A stretch of DNA of 29,116 nt. It comes from Clostridia bacterium (GTDB taxonomy: Bacteria > Bacillota_A > Clostridia > Christensenellales > Aristaeellaceae). Below are positions 8,971 to 17,241 of the stretch, one piece after another; the stretch's first letter is position 1; each line of letters starts with the position of its first letter. The notes beneath the pieces were generated by a model that saw only the letters and a program-made list of their open reading frames with translations, searched no databases and was not told the DNA's origin. Location of the stretch: NCBI GenBank assembly GCA_017938645.1, contig JAGBBE010000005.1:1-29116 (forward strand), read 5' to 3'. A program made the translations under genes and the position numbers.

Positions 8971-8999
8971 AGTATGCACATTTTCTTTTTTTGCGTCAA
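8971..8999 (-). promoter_or_regulatory. Promoter of the kinase/regulator/GH50-like operon
   Basis: On the minus strand TTGACG (8999-8994), a 17-base spacer and CATACT (8976-8971) form a good sigma-A-type promoter. The expected transcript start is near 8964, just before the GGGAGGGGG ribosome site. Confidence 0.65.
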
Positions 9000-9083
9000 C
9001 CGATTTTGGGCCTCAAAACGCAACATCCCAAAAACAGACCCCCATTTTGACCAAAAATGTACCTTTTATTACAAGCCCGTGAT

Positions 9084-9092
9084 TGGTATGAT
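9084..9092 (+). promoter_or_regulatory. Extended -10 promoter of the module A transporter operon
   Basis: TGGTATGAT is an extended -10 element 67 bases before the permease start. There is no convincing -35 box, which would fit a promoter needing the YesN-like activator. The 130 bases between the two divergent promoters' genes would hold the operator, but no clear repeat is seen. Confidence 0.5.
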
Positions 9093-9158
9093 AAAGTCAC
9101 AGAAACGTTCATGAGTGAAAAAGCCACACAACCGCATCATTCCGAGGAGGGAACCGTC

Positions 9159-10109
9159 ATGGATTTGAGAACCAAAGCGCCGGCAGCCATTCAGATCAAA
9201 CGAAAGTCATTGGCCAAAAGAATCTATGAGTTTCGCTACCTCTATCTGCTGCTGAGCTTCACGCTGATCTACTTCATCATCTTCAAGTATGCTCCCATGT
9301 ACGGCGTGCAGCTGGCCTTCAAGAAGTTTACCTACCGCCGCGGCATCACCGGCAGCGAATGGATCGGCTGGAAAAACTTCCAGGATCTCTTCCGCAGCCA
9401 GCAGTTCACCCGCACCATCGGCAACACCGTTGCCATCAGTCTGGGCAGGCTGTTCTTCACCTTCTTCATTCCCATCATCGTGGCTGTGCTGCTCAACGAG
9501 ATCCGCTGTTCGGCCTTCAAGCGCGTGGTGCAGACCTTCATGTACCTGCCGCACTTCCTCAGCTGGGTTATCATCTCCGGCATTGCCTACAGCCTGCTTT
9601 CCGTCAACGGCGGCTTCATCAACAAGCTTCTGCTTGCCGCAGGCGGACAATCCGTCAACTTCCTGCTGGAACCCGAATGCTTCCGCCCGATCCTCTACAT
9701 ATCAAGCGTGTGGAAGGAAGTGGGCTGGGAATCCATCATCTATCTGGCGGCGCTGGCGGGCATCAACCCCGAGCTATACGAGGCTGCAACCGTGGACGGC
9801 GCAAACCGCTTCAAGCAGATGATCCACGTTACCTGGCCCGGCATCCGCTCCACCGTGGTCATCATGCTGATCCTCACCGTGAGCCGCATCATGAGCGCGG
9901 GCTTTGACCAGATCTACAACCTGTATTCTTCGCCCGTGTTTGCAGTGGCGGATATCATTGATACCTATACCTACCGCGAACTGTTCCTCAAGAGCAAGTT
10001 CGGCCAGGCGACCGCCGCGGGCCTGTTCCAGGCAGTCATCAACATCGTGATGGTGGTTGTCACCAACCAGATTGCCAAAATGATCAACGACGGAGAGGGG
10101 TTGTATTGA
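9159..10109 (+). CDS. ABC transporter permease, LplB/YteP-like
   Basis: A 316-residue inner-membrane permease of the oligosaccharide importer (binding-protein-dependent transport family). It has about six hydrophobic segments and the cytoplasmic EAA loop, EAATVDGANRF, which docks to the ATPase. The APMYGVQLAFKKF stretch after TM1 is typical of LplB. The start at 9159 has GAGGAGGG upstream; the open frame runs on to an ATG at 9057, but the promoter -10 lies inside that stretch. The next permease begins 1 base after the stop. No ATPase gene is present, so the importer probably uses a shared MsmX-type ATPase encoded elsewhere, as is known for LplABC-like systems. Confidence 0.93.
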   Translation: MDLRTKAPAAIQIKRKSLAKRIYEFRYLYLLLSFTLIYFIIFKYAPMYGVQLAFKKFTYRRGITGSEWIGWKNFQDLFRSQQFTRTIGNTVAISLGRLFFTFFIPIIVAVLLNEIRCSAFKRVVQTFMYLPHFLSWVIISGIAYSLLSVNGGFINKLLLAAGGQSVNFLLEPECFRPILYISSVWKEVGWESIIYLAALAGINPELYEAATVDGANRFKQMIHVTWPGIRSTVVIMLILTVSRIMSAGFDQIYNLYSSPVFAVADIIDTYTYRELFLKSKFGQATAAGLFQAVINIVMVVVTNQIAKMINDGEGLY

Positions 10110-10110
10110 G

Positions 10111-10953
10111 ATGGCAGCAGCCGGAAGCAGAAAAAAGATTTCCCTGTTCTCGATCTTCAATTATTCCTTCTTTGTCATCGTTGCATTGCTGATGGTATTT
10201 CCGCTGTGGAACGTCATCGTGATTTCCCTGACCGACTATCAGGACTACGTGGCCAACCCGCTGATGATCTTCCCCAAAGAAATCACCATGGAAGCGTATG
10301 ACTACATCTTTGCCAACGACGACCTGCTCACGTCTCTCAAAGTGACGGTTACGGTAACGCTCACCGGTACTTTGGGAAGCATGCTGTGCAGCGTGGCCGG
10401 CGCCTACGCCCTGAGCAAGAAAAAGATGCCCGGCCGCAACCTCTTCCTCACGCTGATCCTGATCACCATGTTCTTCAACGGCGGCATCGTGCCCAACTTC
10501 CTGCTCATCAAGGACATCGGTCTGTACGACACCATCGGCGCGATGGTCTTCCCCACGATGATCAACACCTGGTATCTGATTATCATGAAGAACTACTTCA
10601 CGGGTCTGCCGGAGGCGCTGGAGGAATCCGCCCGCATCGACGGCGCCAATGACATTACGATCCTGCTGCGCATTATCCTGCCGATTTCCATGCCCATCAT
10701 CGCCACCTTCACCCTCTTCTACGGCGTGGACCGCTGGAACGAGTGGTGGAACGCCATGATGTACATCAACGACACGCGCAAGTATCCGCTGCAGCTGCTG
10801 TTGCGCAACCTGATCGTCAAGAACTTCTCCTCCGCTTCCATGGCCACCGCCTACGCGCAGGACAGCGCGCAGTTCGTCGCCAAGGAAAACATCAAGATGG
10901 CCACTGCCGTGGTTGCCATTGTTCCCATCACCGTGGTGTATCCCTTCCTGTAG
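10111..10953 (+). CDS. ABC transporter permease, LplC/YtcP-like, cut short by an in-frame TAG
   Basis: The partner permease, 280 residues as read, with six hydrophobic segments and the EAA loop (EESARIDGAND). It ends at TAG 10951-10953, directly after VVYPFL. Reading on in frame gives KYFAKGVMVGAIKS and a TGA at 10996-10998, exactly the normal C-terminal tail of this family. The paralogous permease at 18014-18931 ends YPFLQRYFIKGVMIGSLKG, with a CAG Gln codon where TAG stands here. One C-to-T change therefore removes the last 15 residues of a 295-residue protein; all transmembrane segments remain. It could be a real nonsense mutation, an assembly error or, less likely, read-through. The start has GGAGAGGGG 10 bases upstream and follows the preceding gene by one base. 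Confidence 0.9.
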   Translation: MAAAGSRKKISLFSIFNYSFFVIVALLMVFPLWNVIVISLTDYQDYVANPLMIFPKEITMEAYDYIFANDDLLTSLKVTVTVTLTGTLGSMLCSVAGAYALSKKKMPGRNLFLTLILITMFFNGGIVPNFLLIKDIGLYDTIGAMVFPTMINTWYLIIMKNYFTGLPEALEESARIDGANDITILLRIILPISMPIIATFTLFYGVDRWNEWWNAMMYINDTRKYPLQLLLRNLIVKNFSSASMATAYAQDSAQFVAKENIKMATAVVAIVPITVVYPFL

Positions 10954-11003
10954 AAGTACTTCGCCAAGGGCGTCATGGTGGGCGCCATCAAGAGCTGAAC
11001 CAT

Positions 11004-11048
11004 ACCGCTGGTGCGGTTAAATATCCGTGTACTGCGGAGAAACAGTAC
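11004..11048 (+). other. Two intercistronic hairpins before the binding-protein gene
   Basis: A small hairpin at 11004-11017 (5-bp stem) and a second at 11029-11048 (GTACTG pairing with CAGTAC, 8-base loop) lie between the permease and the ribosome site of the binding-protein gene. No T run or promoter is visible, so mRNA processing or stabilisation is the likelier role. Confidence 0.4.
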
Positions 11049-11070
11049 AGATCAAAAGGAGGTATCCCAA

Positions 11071-12690
11071 ATGAAACGCATCCTGAGCCTCGTCCTGGTA
11101 CTCATGATGGTTCTTCCGCTCGGCCTGAGCGCCGCCATGGCGGAAGCAACTGGCCTGTCCGAGTTCGCGGGCATGGATCCCATCGATGTGACCATCTCCT
11201 ACTGGCAGTACGTTGACGCCAACGGCGAATACGAAGGCGAAAAGTTCGCCAAGAAGGTTCGCGACGAGTTCGGCATCAACCTCATCAGCGTTCCGGTGAC
11301 CTGGGCTGATTCCATCGAGAAGATCAGCACCTTCGCCGCCACCGACAGCCTGCCCGACATGTTCGTGCATCTGGGCTGGGACAGCAAGTATGAGTTCAAG
11401 GAGTTTGTGGATCAGGAGATGGTCCGCGACATCCCCGAGGAGCTCTACAGCAAGTATGAAAACGTCAACCGCGTCATGACCACCTACGCCTACGAGGCCA
11501 TGCCCGACGGCAAGATGTACCATCTGCCTCGCGAAGACCGCGCGTGGGAGGGCAGCAACGGCAACCCCATCGCTCTGTTCTACCGTCTGGACTACGCTCA
11601 GAAGCTGGGCTACACCGAAGAGCAGCTCAACACCCCGATGAGCATCGAAGAGCTCACCACTTTCCTTGAGAAGATGACCTTCGAAGATCCCGACGGCGAC
11701 GGCGTCAACGACACCTACGGCCTGGGCAACGCTCTGGACACCGGCACGGGTCTGGGCTACCTGAGCCAGCTGATCTACCCCATGTTCGGCTATCGTCCCT
11801 GGATGTACAACGAGGAGACCGGCTGGGAGTACGGCTACATCAGCGAGGCCGCCAAGGAGTGCACCAAGTGGCTGAATGATCTCTACAAGCGCGGCATCCT
11901 CGATCCCGAGTTCGCCATCCTCAAGGACAGCCAGATGGAAGAGAAGCTCTCCACCGGCACCATCGGCGTGATGCCCTACAACATGAACGCCACCAACGCC
12001 TACAGCTTCCGCAAGCAGTACTGGGAGAAGATCAATCCCGATCTGGACGTGGCTACGTACGTCAGCGGCATGCCCCTGCCCACCATGGCCGACGGCACCC
12101 GCAACAGCCGCCCCAAGGCCTACTGGAGCTCCACTCTGATCTCCTACAAGGTTGACGACGCGAAGCTCGACCGCATCCTTGCCTTCATGGACTGGATGTA
12201 CGGCGTGGACGGCTACGTGTTCTCCACCTGGGGCGAAGAAGGCGTGGACTACGAAATGAAGGACGGCCAGTTCGTCTCCCTGCTCAAGAATGCCGACGGC
12301 GAGCCCAAGACCTTCTACTCCAACACCTCCCTCATGCTCATGCAGAGCCTTGCCGGCTGGCATCTGGACAAGGTGCCCGGCGTTGCCGACAGCACCCTCA
12401 TCGACTGGGATAACAAGATGGACCTGATCCTGCGCAACGAGTACTGGCCCTACAACTACCCCACCAACTTCGTTACCTACCTGTTCAGCGACAACCTCAT
12501 GTCCTTCGACATTGAAACCTACGTTGAGAATCAGCTCGTGCTGATCATCATGCAGTCCACCGACTTCGAAGCCGACTGGAATGCCTTCGTACAGGATCTC
12601 TATGACAACTACAACCTCGCGGCCGTGACCGAAGAAGTCAACGCTGCCGCCGCCGAAAAGGGCATCGTCTGGGAGCCCTACAAGAAGTAA
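11071..12690 (+). CDS. Extracellular solute-binding protein, LplA-like
   Basis: A 539-residue binding protein of the module A importer that should capture an oligosaccharide outside the cell. The signal peptide MKRILSLVLVLMMVLPLG ends at a type I-like AMA-EA site near residues 24-26. There is no lipobox Cys, so nothing visible anchors it as a lipoprotein. An acidic EF-hand-like loop, DPDGDGVND, sits about 210 residues in. Length and the SYWQYVDANGEY opening fit the large LplA class linked to uronate-decorated or complex plant oligosaccharides; the ligand itself is unknown. The start at 11071 has AAAGGAGG 10 bases upstream; an in-frame ATG at 11011 would put 20 extra residues before the signal peptide. 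A terminator follows. Confidence 0.93.
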   Translation: MKRILSLVLVLMMVLPLGLSAAMAEATGLSEFAGMDPIDVTISYWQYVDANGEYEGEKFAKKVRDEFGINLISVPVTWADSIEKISTFAATDSLPDMFVHLGWDSKYEFKEFVDQEMVRDIPEELYSKYENVNRVMTTYAYEAMPDGKMYHLPREDRAWEGSNGNPIALFYRLDYAQKLGYTEEQLNTPMSIEELTTFLEKMTFEDPDGDGVNDTYGLGNALDTGTGLGYLSQLIYPMFGYRPWMYNEETGWEYGYISEAAKECTKWLNDLYKRGILDPEFAILKDSQMEEKLSTGTIGVMPYNMNATNAYSFRKQYWEKINPDLDVATYVSGMPLPTMADGTRNSRPKAYWSSTLISYKVDDAKLDRILAFMDWMYGVDGYVFSTWGEEGVDYEMKDGQFVSLLKNADGEPKTFYSNTSLMLMQSLAGWHLDKVPGVADSTLIDWDNKMDLILRNEYWPYNYPTNFVTYLFSDNLMSFDIETYVENQLVLIIMQSTDFEADWNAFVQDLYDNYNLAAVTEEVNAAAAEKGIVWEPYKK

Positions 12691-12702
12691 TACCATCCTT
12701 TG

Positions 12703-12739
12703 CCGGGGAGGACGGGAGGCTTCCCGCCTCCCCGGTTTT
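12703..12739 (+). terminator. Terminator, probably partial, after the binding-protein gene
   Basis: A GC-rich 9-bp stem (12703-12711 with 12727-12735), lengthened by an inner 5-bp stem after a one-base bulge, is followed by four T residues. No strong promoter is visible before the next gene, so some read-through is likely. Confidence 0.75.
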
Positions 12740-12825
12740 CTCTGAAGTTCGTCAAAAGCGTGCAGCTGCTGCGCTGCCGTTCCATATAAAAACAAAGCAT
12801 CCATCCAGCGAAAGGGAGTGAACCT

Positions 12826-15800
12826 ATGGCACAGCCAGTAACCATCCGGGTCGAAACCATGTCGATTCCGACCTATCCGATTATGGAAAGCGAAAAGATG
12901 CCCATGTTCAACGAGAATCGTATGCATCAGGGCACGAAGGGCAATCCCTATCCGGTCAAGCCGGTGCTTTCCGTTGTGCGTGAAAACTGCCAGCCGCGCG
13001 ACTACGAAGTGGTGCGCATGGAAAACGACTACATCCGTCTGATCCTGATTCCGGAGCTGGGCGGACGCGTGTTTGAAGCGTACGACAAGGTCAATCAGTA
13101 TGACTTCCTCTACCGTCAGCACTGCATCAAGCCGGCCCTGATCGGCGCCTACGGCCTGTGGATCAGCGGCGGTCTGGAATTCAACTGGCCGTTCCACCAT
13201 CGTCCCTCCACCTATATGCCGGTCAACTTCTGCACCGAAATCGAGCCCGACGGCACCGCCATCACCTGGCTTTCGGAATGCGACCCCACCGACCGTACCC
13301 GTTCCACCATCGGAATCGTGCTGCATCCCGACTCCGCGTTCTTTGAGACGCGCATTCAGGTGACCAACCGCACCGAGCTCCGTCACAGCTTCCTGATGTG
13401 GCAGAACGCCGCCGTTGCGGTCAACGACGACTATCAGTTCATCTTCCCGCCGGATGTGAACTACGCCAACAACCACTATTCCATGACCAAGCCCTCGGTG
13501 AACTATCCCATCGCGCACGGCTCGTATTCCAGCGCCTTCTACGATGAGCCCACCGACATCAGCTGGTACAAGAACTGCTTCCACGCCACTTCTCATTTTG
13601 CCGCGCCCAGCAAGTTCGACTTCTTCGGCGGCTATGACCACGGCAAGAAGGCCGGCGTGATCCACGTGGCCAATCACCACGTCTCTCCCGGCAAGAAGAT
13701 GTTCACCTGGGGCTGCGGCGAGCTGGCCGGTCACTGGGAAAAGGCTCTGACCGACACCGACGGCCGCTACTGCGAGCTGATGGCCGGTTCCTACAGCAAC
13801 AACCAGCCCGACTTCACCTGGCTCAACCCCTATGAGACCAAGGAGTTCTCCCAGTTCTGGTACCCCATCGGCGAAATCGGCAAGGTCAGCTTTGCCACGC
13901 TGGAAGCCGCGGTGCGCGTGGACATGGACGGCGGCAAGCTGATCGTGCAGACCACCAAGGCCCGCAAGAACGTGCGCGTGGTTCTCAAGACCAAGGACGG
14001 CGTATTGTTTGACGGCTGCTGTGACACTGAGCCCTGCAAGCCCGTTTCCCTCAGCTTTGAGCCTGCCCAGGGCATGTACAGCATCGCTCTGTACGCCCAG
14101 TGCGGCCGCGAGCTGCTCAGCTACTCTCAGGAGAAGCTGGACGAGATGCACTATCCCGAACCCGTATCCCTCGACCCGCATCCTGCCAAGCTCAAGACCG
14201 TACAGGAGCTGTATCTGCAGGGCGTTCACAAGGATCAGTACCGCAACCCGCAGATCGAGCCGGACGTATATTACGAAGAGGCCCTGCGCCGCGATCCCGA
14301 TCACATTCCGTCCCTGATCGCTCTGGGCGAATACAAGTATCGCCGCGGCTGGTATGCAGAAGCAAAGAAGCTGCTGGAGAAGGCCGTCCGCAACGAACAT
14401 ATTTATAATCTGCGCTATCAGGACGGCGAAGCGGAGTATCTGCTGGGCCTCGTGCTGGACGCCATGGGCGAGACTGACAAGGCCTATGATACCATCTACG
14501 CCGCCGCATGGAGCGGCTACACCGTGCCCAAGGCCATGAGCAAGCTGGCAGCCATTGACGGCCGCCGCAAGGATTACCGCAACATGCTCGCTCACGCTAC
14601 CACGGCGCTGGAAGCTGCCGCGCGCCATCCTCTCGCCTCCGCCTATGCGGCGCTGGCACAGTGGAAGCTGGGCAACGCAGACGAAGCCATGCGTCTGATC
14701 GACAAGGCGCTGCGCTACGACCCGCTCAATGATCTGGCCGCCTACGTCAAGCTGATCCTCGAAGGCAAGTGCGCCTGCGAGCTTGAACCCACCCGCCGCA
14801 GCGACTTTGGTCAGACCGCGCTGGACATCTCCTACGATCTGGCCGACGGCGGCTTTGCCCAGGAAGCCATCGACCTGCTCCTCTCCATGAAGGCGCCCAC
14901 TACACCCATGGTCGGCTACACCGCTGCCTATCTCACCGAGCAGCTCGGCGGCGACGGCAAGGCGCTTCGTGAAGCGGCTGCCAAGTGCCCCATCAAGACG
15001 TCCTATCCCTACCGTCTGGCTGAAATCCGCGTTCTCAAGGACGCCGTCAAGGACGAGAAGGACGCCGCCGCCCGCAATCTGCTGGCCTGTGTGCTCTACG
15101 ACAAGGGTCACTTTGCCTGTGCGATGAAGCTGTGGGAGGAGGCGCATGCGCTGGAGCCCGCAAATGCTGTCTACGCCCGCAACCTCGCCGTGTGCTTCTT
15201 CTCTCACATGAAGCGCAAGGAAGAGGCGCTGAAGCTGCTCGTGGAGGCCATGGAGCTCGATCCTCAGAACGATCAGATCAAGCTCGAATACCTGTATGCC
15301 GCAACCAAGCTGGGCATCCCCGGCGAAGTGCGTCTGCAGGTGATCAAGGATCATCCGCTGACCGGAAAGCCTTCGGACGACTATGTGCTTGAACATGCCA
15401 AGGCCTACTGCGTCGCCGGCCGTTACGAGGAAGCCCGTCAGGTCATGCTGTCTCACAACTTCGTGCCCGCAGAAGGCGGCGAGATGGCCATCACCGACCT
15501 GTACTTCACCATTATGATGCACATGGGCCGCGAAAAGCTCAGAGACGGTCAGCCCGAGGCAGCACTCGCCATCTTCGAAGACGCCCCGAATCTGCCCGAA
15601 AACCTGCACGCCGGTCTCTGGTACGAGGCTTCGCAGATCCCGCTGTTCTACTATCAGGCCATTGCGCTTGAAAAGATGGGACGCACCGAGGAATGCAAGG
15701 CCGCTTACGCCAAGTGCCTGCATCACGTGCTGCTGTCCAAGCCCGACATGCCCTTCTATTACGCCAGCGCCCTGCGCAAGCTCGGCCGTGCCGTGGACGC

Positions 15801-16056
15801 CCGCGTGCTGCTCAGCCGCATCACCGCCATGCAGGAGGAGCGCAGCGAGCTGCCTTCCATCGGCTGGGAGGACATGATCGCCGCGTTCAATCCCTTCGTC
15901 AACGATCCTCAGGAGCAGCGCGAAGGCATGATAGCCTACCAGATGGCCGCCATCCGCAAGTACGAAGGCGACTTCGAAGGCGCGCATGCACTGTACGAAA
16001 AGAGCCTCAAGCTGTGGCCTGAAAACATGAATACCTGGATGGAACTGGACTTCTGA
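12826..16056 (+). CDS. DUF5107 domain protein with long TPR region
   Basis: A 1076-residue protein. The first 400 or so residues resemble DUF5107, a galactose-mutarotase-like beta-sandwich common in polysaccharide-use loci: ELGGRVFEAYDK (77-88), GGLEFNWPFHHRP (115-127) and many aromatic and His residues. The remaining 600 or so are tetratricopeptide-like helical repeats (for example YYEEALRRDPDHIPSLIALG). There is no signal peptide, so it is probably cytoplasmic. AAAGGGAG lies 8 bases before the ATG. It is the last gene of the module A transporter cluster, placing it with breakdown or sensing of the imported sugar. It may be a carbohydrate-active enzyme, but I can point to no proven catalytic residue. 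Codon use matches its neighbours. Confidence 0.82.
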   Translation: MAQPVTIRVETMSIPTYPIMESEKMPMFNENRMHQGTKGNPYPVKPVLSVVRENCQPRDYEVVRMENDYIRLILIPELGGRVFEAYDKVNQYDFLYRQHCIKPALIGAYGLWISGGLEFNWPFHHRPSTYMPVNFCTEIEPDGTAITWLSECDPTDRTRSTIGIVLHPDSAFFETRIQVTNRTELRHSFLMWQNAAVAVNDDYQFIFPPDVNYANNHYSMTKPSVNYPIAHGSYSSAFYDEPTDISWYKNCFHATSHFAAPSKFDFFGGYDHGKKAGVIHVANHHVSPGKKMFTWGCGELAGHWEKALTDTDGRYCELMAGSYSNNQPDFTWLNPYETKEFSQFWYPIGEIGKVSFATLEAAVRVDMDGGKLIVQTTKARKNVRVVLKTKDGVLFDGCCDTEPCKPVSLSFEPAQGMYSIALYAQCGRELLSYSQEKLDEMHYPEPVSLDPHPAKLKTVQELYLQGVHKDQYRNPQIEPDVYYEEALRRDPDHIPSLIALGEYKYRRGWYAEAKKLLEKAVRNEHIYNLRYQDGEAEYLLGLVLDAMGETDKAYDTIYAAAWSGYTVPKAMSKLAAIDGRRKDYRNMLAHATTALEAAARHPLASAYAALAQWKLGNADEAMRLIDKALRYDPLNDLAAYVKLILEGKCACELEPTRRSDFGQTALDISYDLADGGFAQEAIDLLLSMKAPTTPMVGYTAAYLTEQLGGDGKALREAAAKCPIKTSYPYRLAEIRVLKDAVKDEKDAAARNLLACVLYDKGHFACAMKLWEEAHALEPANAVYARNLAVCFFSHMKRKEEALKLLVEAMELDPQNDQIKLEYLYAATKLGIPGEVRLQVIKDHPLTGKPSDDYVLEHAKAYCVAGRYEEARQVMLSHNFVPAEGGEMAITDLYFTIMMHMGREKLRDGQPEAALAIFEDAPNLPENLHAGLWYEASQIPLFYYQAIALEKMGRTEECKAAYAKCLHHVLLSKPDMPFYYASALRKLGRAVDARVLLSRITAMQEERSELPSIGWEDMIAAFNPFVNDPQEQREGMIAYQMAAIRKYEGDFEGAHALYEKSLKLWPENMNTWMELDF

Positions 16057-16075
16057 TTCCGTTCATAGATATGAA

Positions 16076-16113
16076 CCCGCCGTCTGCTGCAAAAAGGCAG
16101 ACGGCGGGTTTTT
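16076..16113 (+). terminator. Terminator of the module A transporter operon
   Basis: A perfect 12-bp stem (16076-16087 with 16097-16108), 9-base loop and five T residues. Confidence 0.92.
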
Positions 16114-16143
16114 CTGTGGGTGGGATGGAGTGTATATAGAAAG

Positions 16144-16169
16144 AACCGACCTGCGGTTGCAAGTCGGTT
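16144..16169 (-). terminator. Terminator of the module B operon
   Basis: A 7-bp stem (16144-16150 with 16163-16169) lies 22 bases past the SGNH stop codon; on the minus strand a pyrimidine run (TTCTTTCT) follows. Confidence 0.6.
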
Positions 16170-16190
16170 TTGTGGGGTTGATAACCACCC

Positions 16191-17234
16191 TCACTCCCGT
16201 TCCAGTATCCTCTTAAGCACCGGCAGAATCTTCTCCGCCATGCGATGAAATCCATAGTCGTTGGGGTGGGTAAAATCCATCAGGCACAGGTCGCTTTCCT
16301 CAGGGTCGAAGAACGTGCGTCCGTCCAGCAGCGTCACGTGCCGGTCGCCGCGTTGCAGCGCGGCCTCGTAGGTCTGGCGGATCACGTTGAAGCGTGCCGC
16401 CGTATCCTCAACCGGTCTGTGACCGGACTCAAAACGGCTGATGATGAGGATTTCCAGCTCAGGGTTGCCGGCACGTACCACATCGAAGAACGGCTTGTGC
16501 GTTTCAAGCAGGAATTCCGGCGTAGGCGCGTTCCAGTCGTAGTCCAGAACGAATACCGACATGTCAAGACCCGCGATGTACGCGGCGATTTCCGAGTCCC
16601 CCAGCGCATTGCCGGCAAAGCCCAGATTGATGAAATCCGCATCCAGTGCAGCGCAGACCCGGGCCGGATACGTCAGCGACGGCCGTCCGGCGCAGGCACC
16701 ATGGGTGATGGACGAGCCGTAGAAAACGATGGGCTTTTCAACGGCATATGCCCGCGCAGGCTGAAGCGCCGCTGTTTCGGGCAGACCGATGAGCACCTCT
16801 TCGACTGCGGCAAAGATGGGCAGATAGAGCGTGTACGTCTCCATTGTTCCGCTCAGGGCGATGGTGTGCTCGGACGTGCGGCAGATGCCGTAGCCATCCA
16901 GTTTTTCAAAGGGTACGGTGCCCGCGCCTTCGGCCAGCGGCCTGAGAAGCGCCACGCGCCGCATCTGAGCGCCCGTTCCTGCGTACAATTCCGCACCGGC
17001 CATATTCAGAGGCGTCATGTGCGTTTTGATCACCGTGTCGTTCAGCGTGATGCGGATGACCATCTCGTTCGCATCGGTGGCAAAACGGATGCGTCCGCCG
17101 CTGGTCCGCTGTGCCAGCCGTTTGAGCTGCGGGCGGATGGAATCCAGCATGCTTTCGGGCAGACGGCGGTAGCCCGGCTCCTGAACCAGGCCATGCAGGG
17201 AAAACGGAGGCTGATGGGCGTCGTGGAATTTCAT
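16191..17234 (-). CDS. SGNH/GDSL-family esterase, likely carbohydrate deacetylase
   Basis: A 347-residue hydrolase with an N-terminal beta-rich part (about 1-160) and a C-terminal SGNH domain. Catalytic blocks: FYGSSITHG (171-179) with the likely nucleophile S175, GFAGNA (205-210) with oxyanion-hole G208/N209, VLDYDWNAP (229-237) and DFTHPND (320-326) with D320 and H323. This two-part layout occurs in esterases that remove acetyl groups from sugars, which would fit acetylated xylan or mannan oligosaccharides; the substrate is inferred. There is no signal peptide, so deacetylation would happen after import. The start lies 7 bases after the upstream gene's stop, with its AAAGGA site inside that gene's end. 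It is the last gene of the module B operon. Confidence 0.88.
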   Translation of the reverse strand: MKFHDAHQPPFSLHGLVQEPGYRRLPESMLDSIRPQLKRLAQRTSGGRIRFATDANEMVIRITLNDTVIKTHMTPLNMAGAELYAGTGAQMRRVALLRPLAEGAGTVPFEKLDGYGICRTSEHTIALSGTMETYTLYLPIFAAVEEVLIGLPETAALQPARAYAVEKPIVFYGSSITHGACAGRPSLTYPARVCAALDADFINLGFAGNALGDSEIAAYIAGLDMSVFVLDYDWNAPTPEFLLETHKPFFDVVRAGNPELEILIISRFESGHRPVEDTAARFNVIRQTYEAALQRGDRHVTLLDGRTFFDPEESDLCLMDFTHPNDYGFHRMAEKILPVLKRILERE

Positions 17235-17241
17235 GGACAGG

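Noticed and set aside
9101..9114. A catabolite-repression (cre)-like sequence, AGAAACGTTC, after the module A transporter -10 box
   Set aside because: It departs from the cre consensus by a missing base, and the same ten bases occur inside the regulator coding region near 5771, so chance is likely.
10951..10953. TAG recoded to Gln across the genome
   Set aside because: None of the other long genes has an in-frame TAG, so a genome-wide code change is not supported; one mutation or a sequence error is simpler.
11017..15987. A 1656-codon open frame on the minus strand across the binding-protein and DUF5107 genes
   Set aside because: It is antisense to two clear genes with recognised motifs. 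It exists because strong codon bias avoids the codons that would give stops in that frame. The translated sequence has no recognisable domain.
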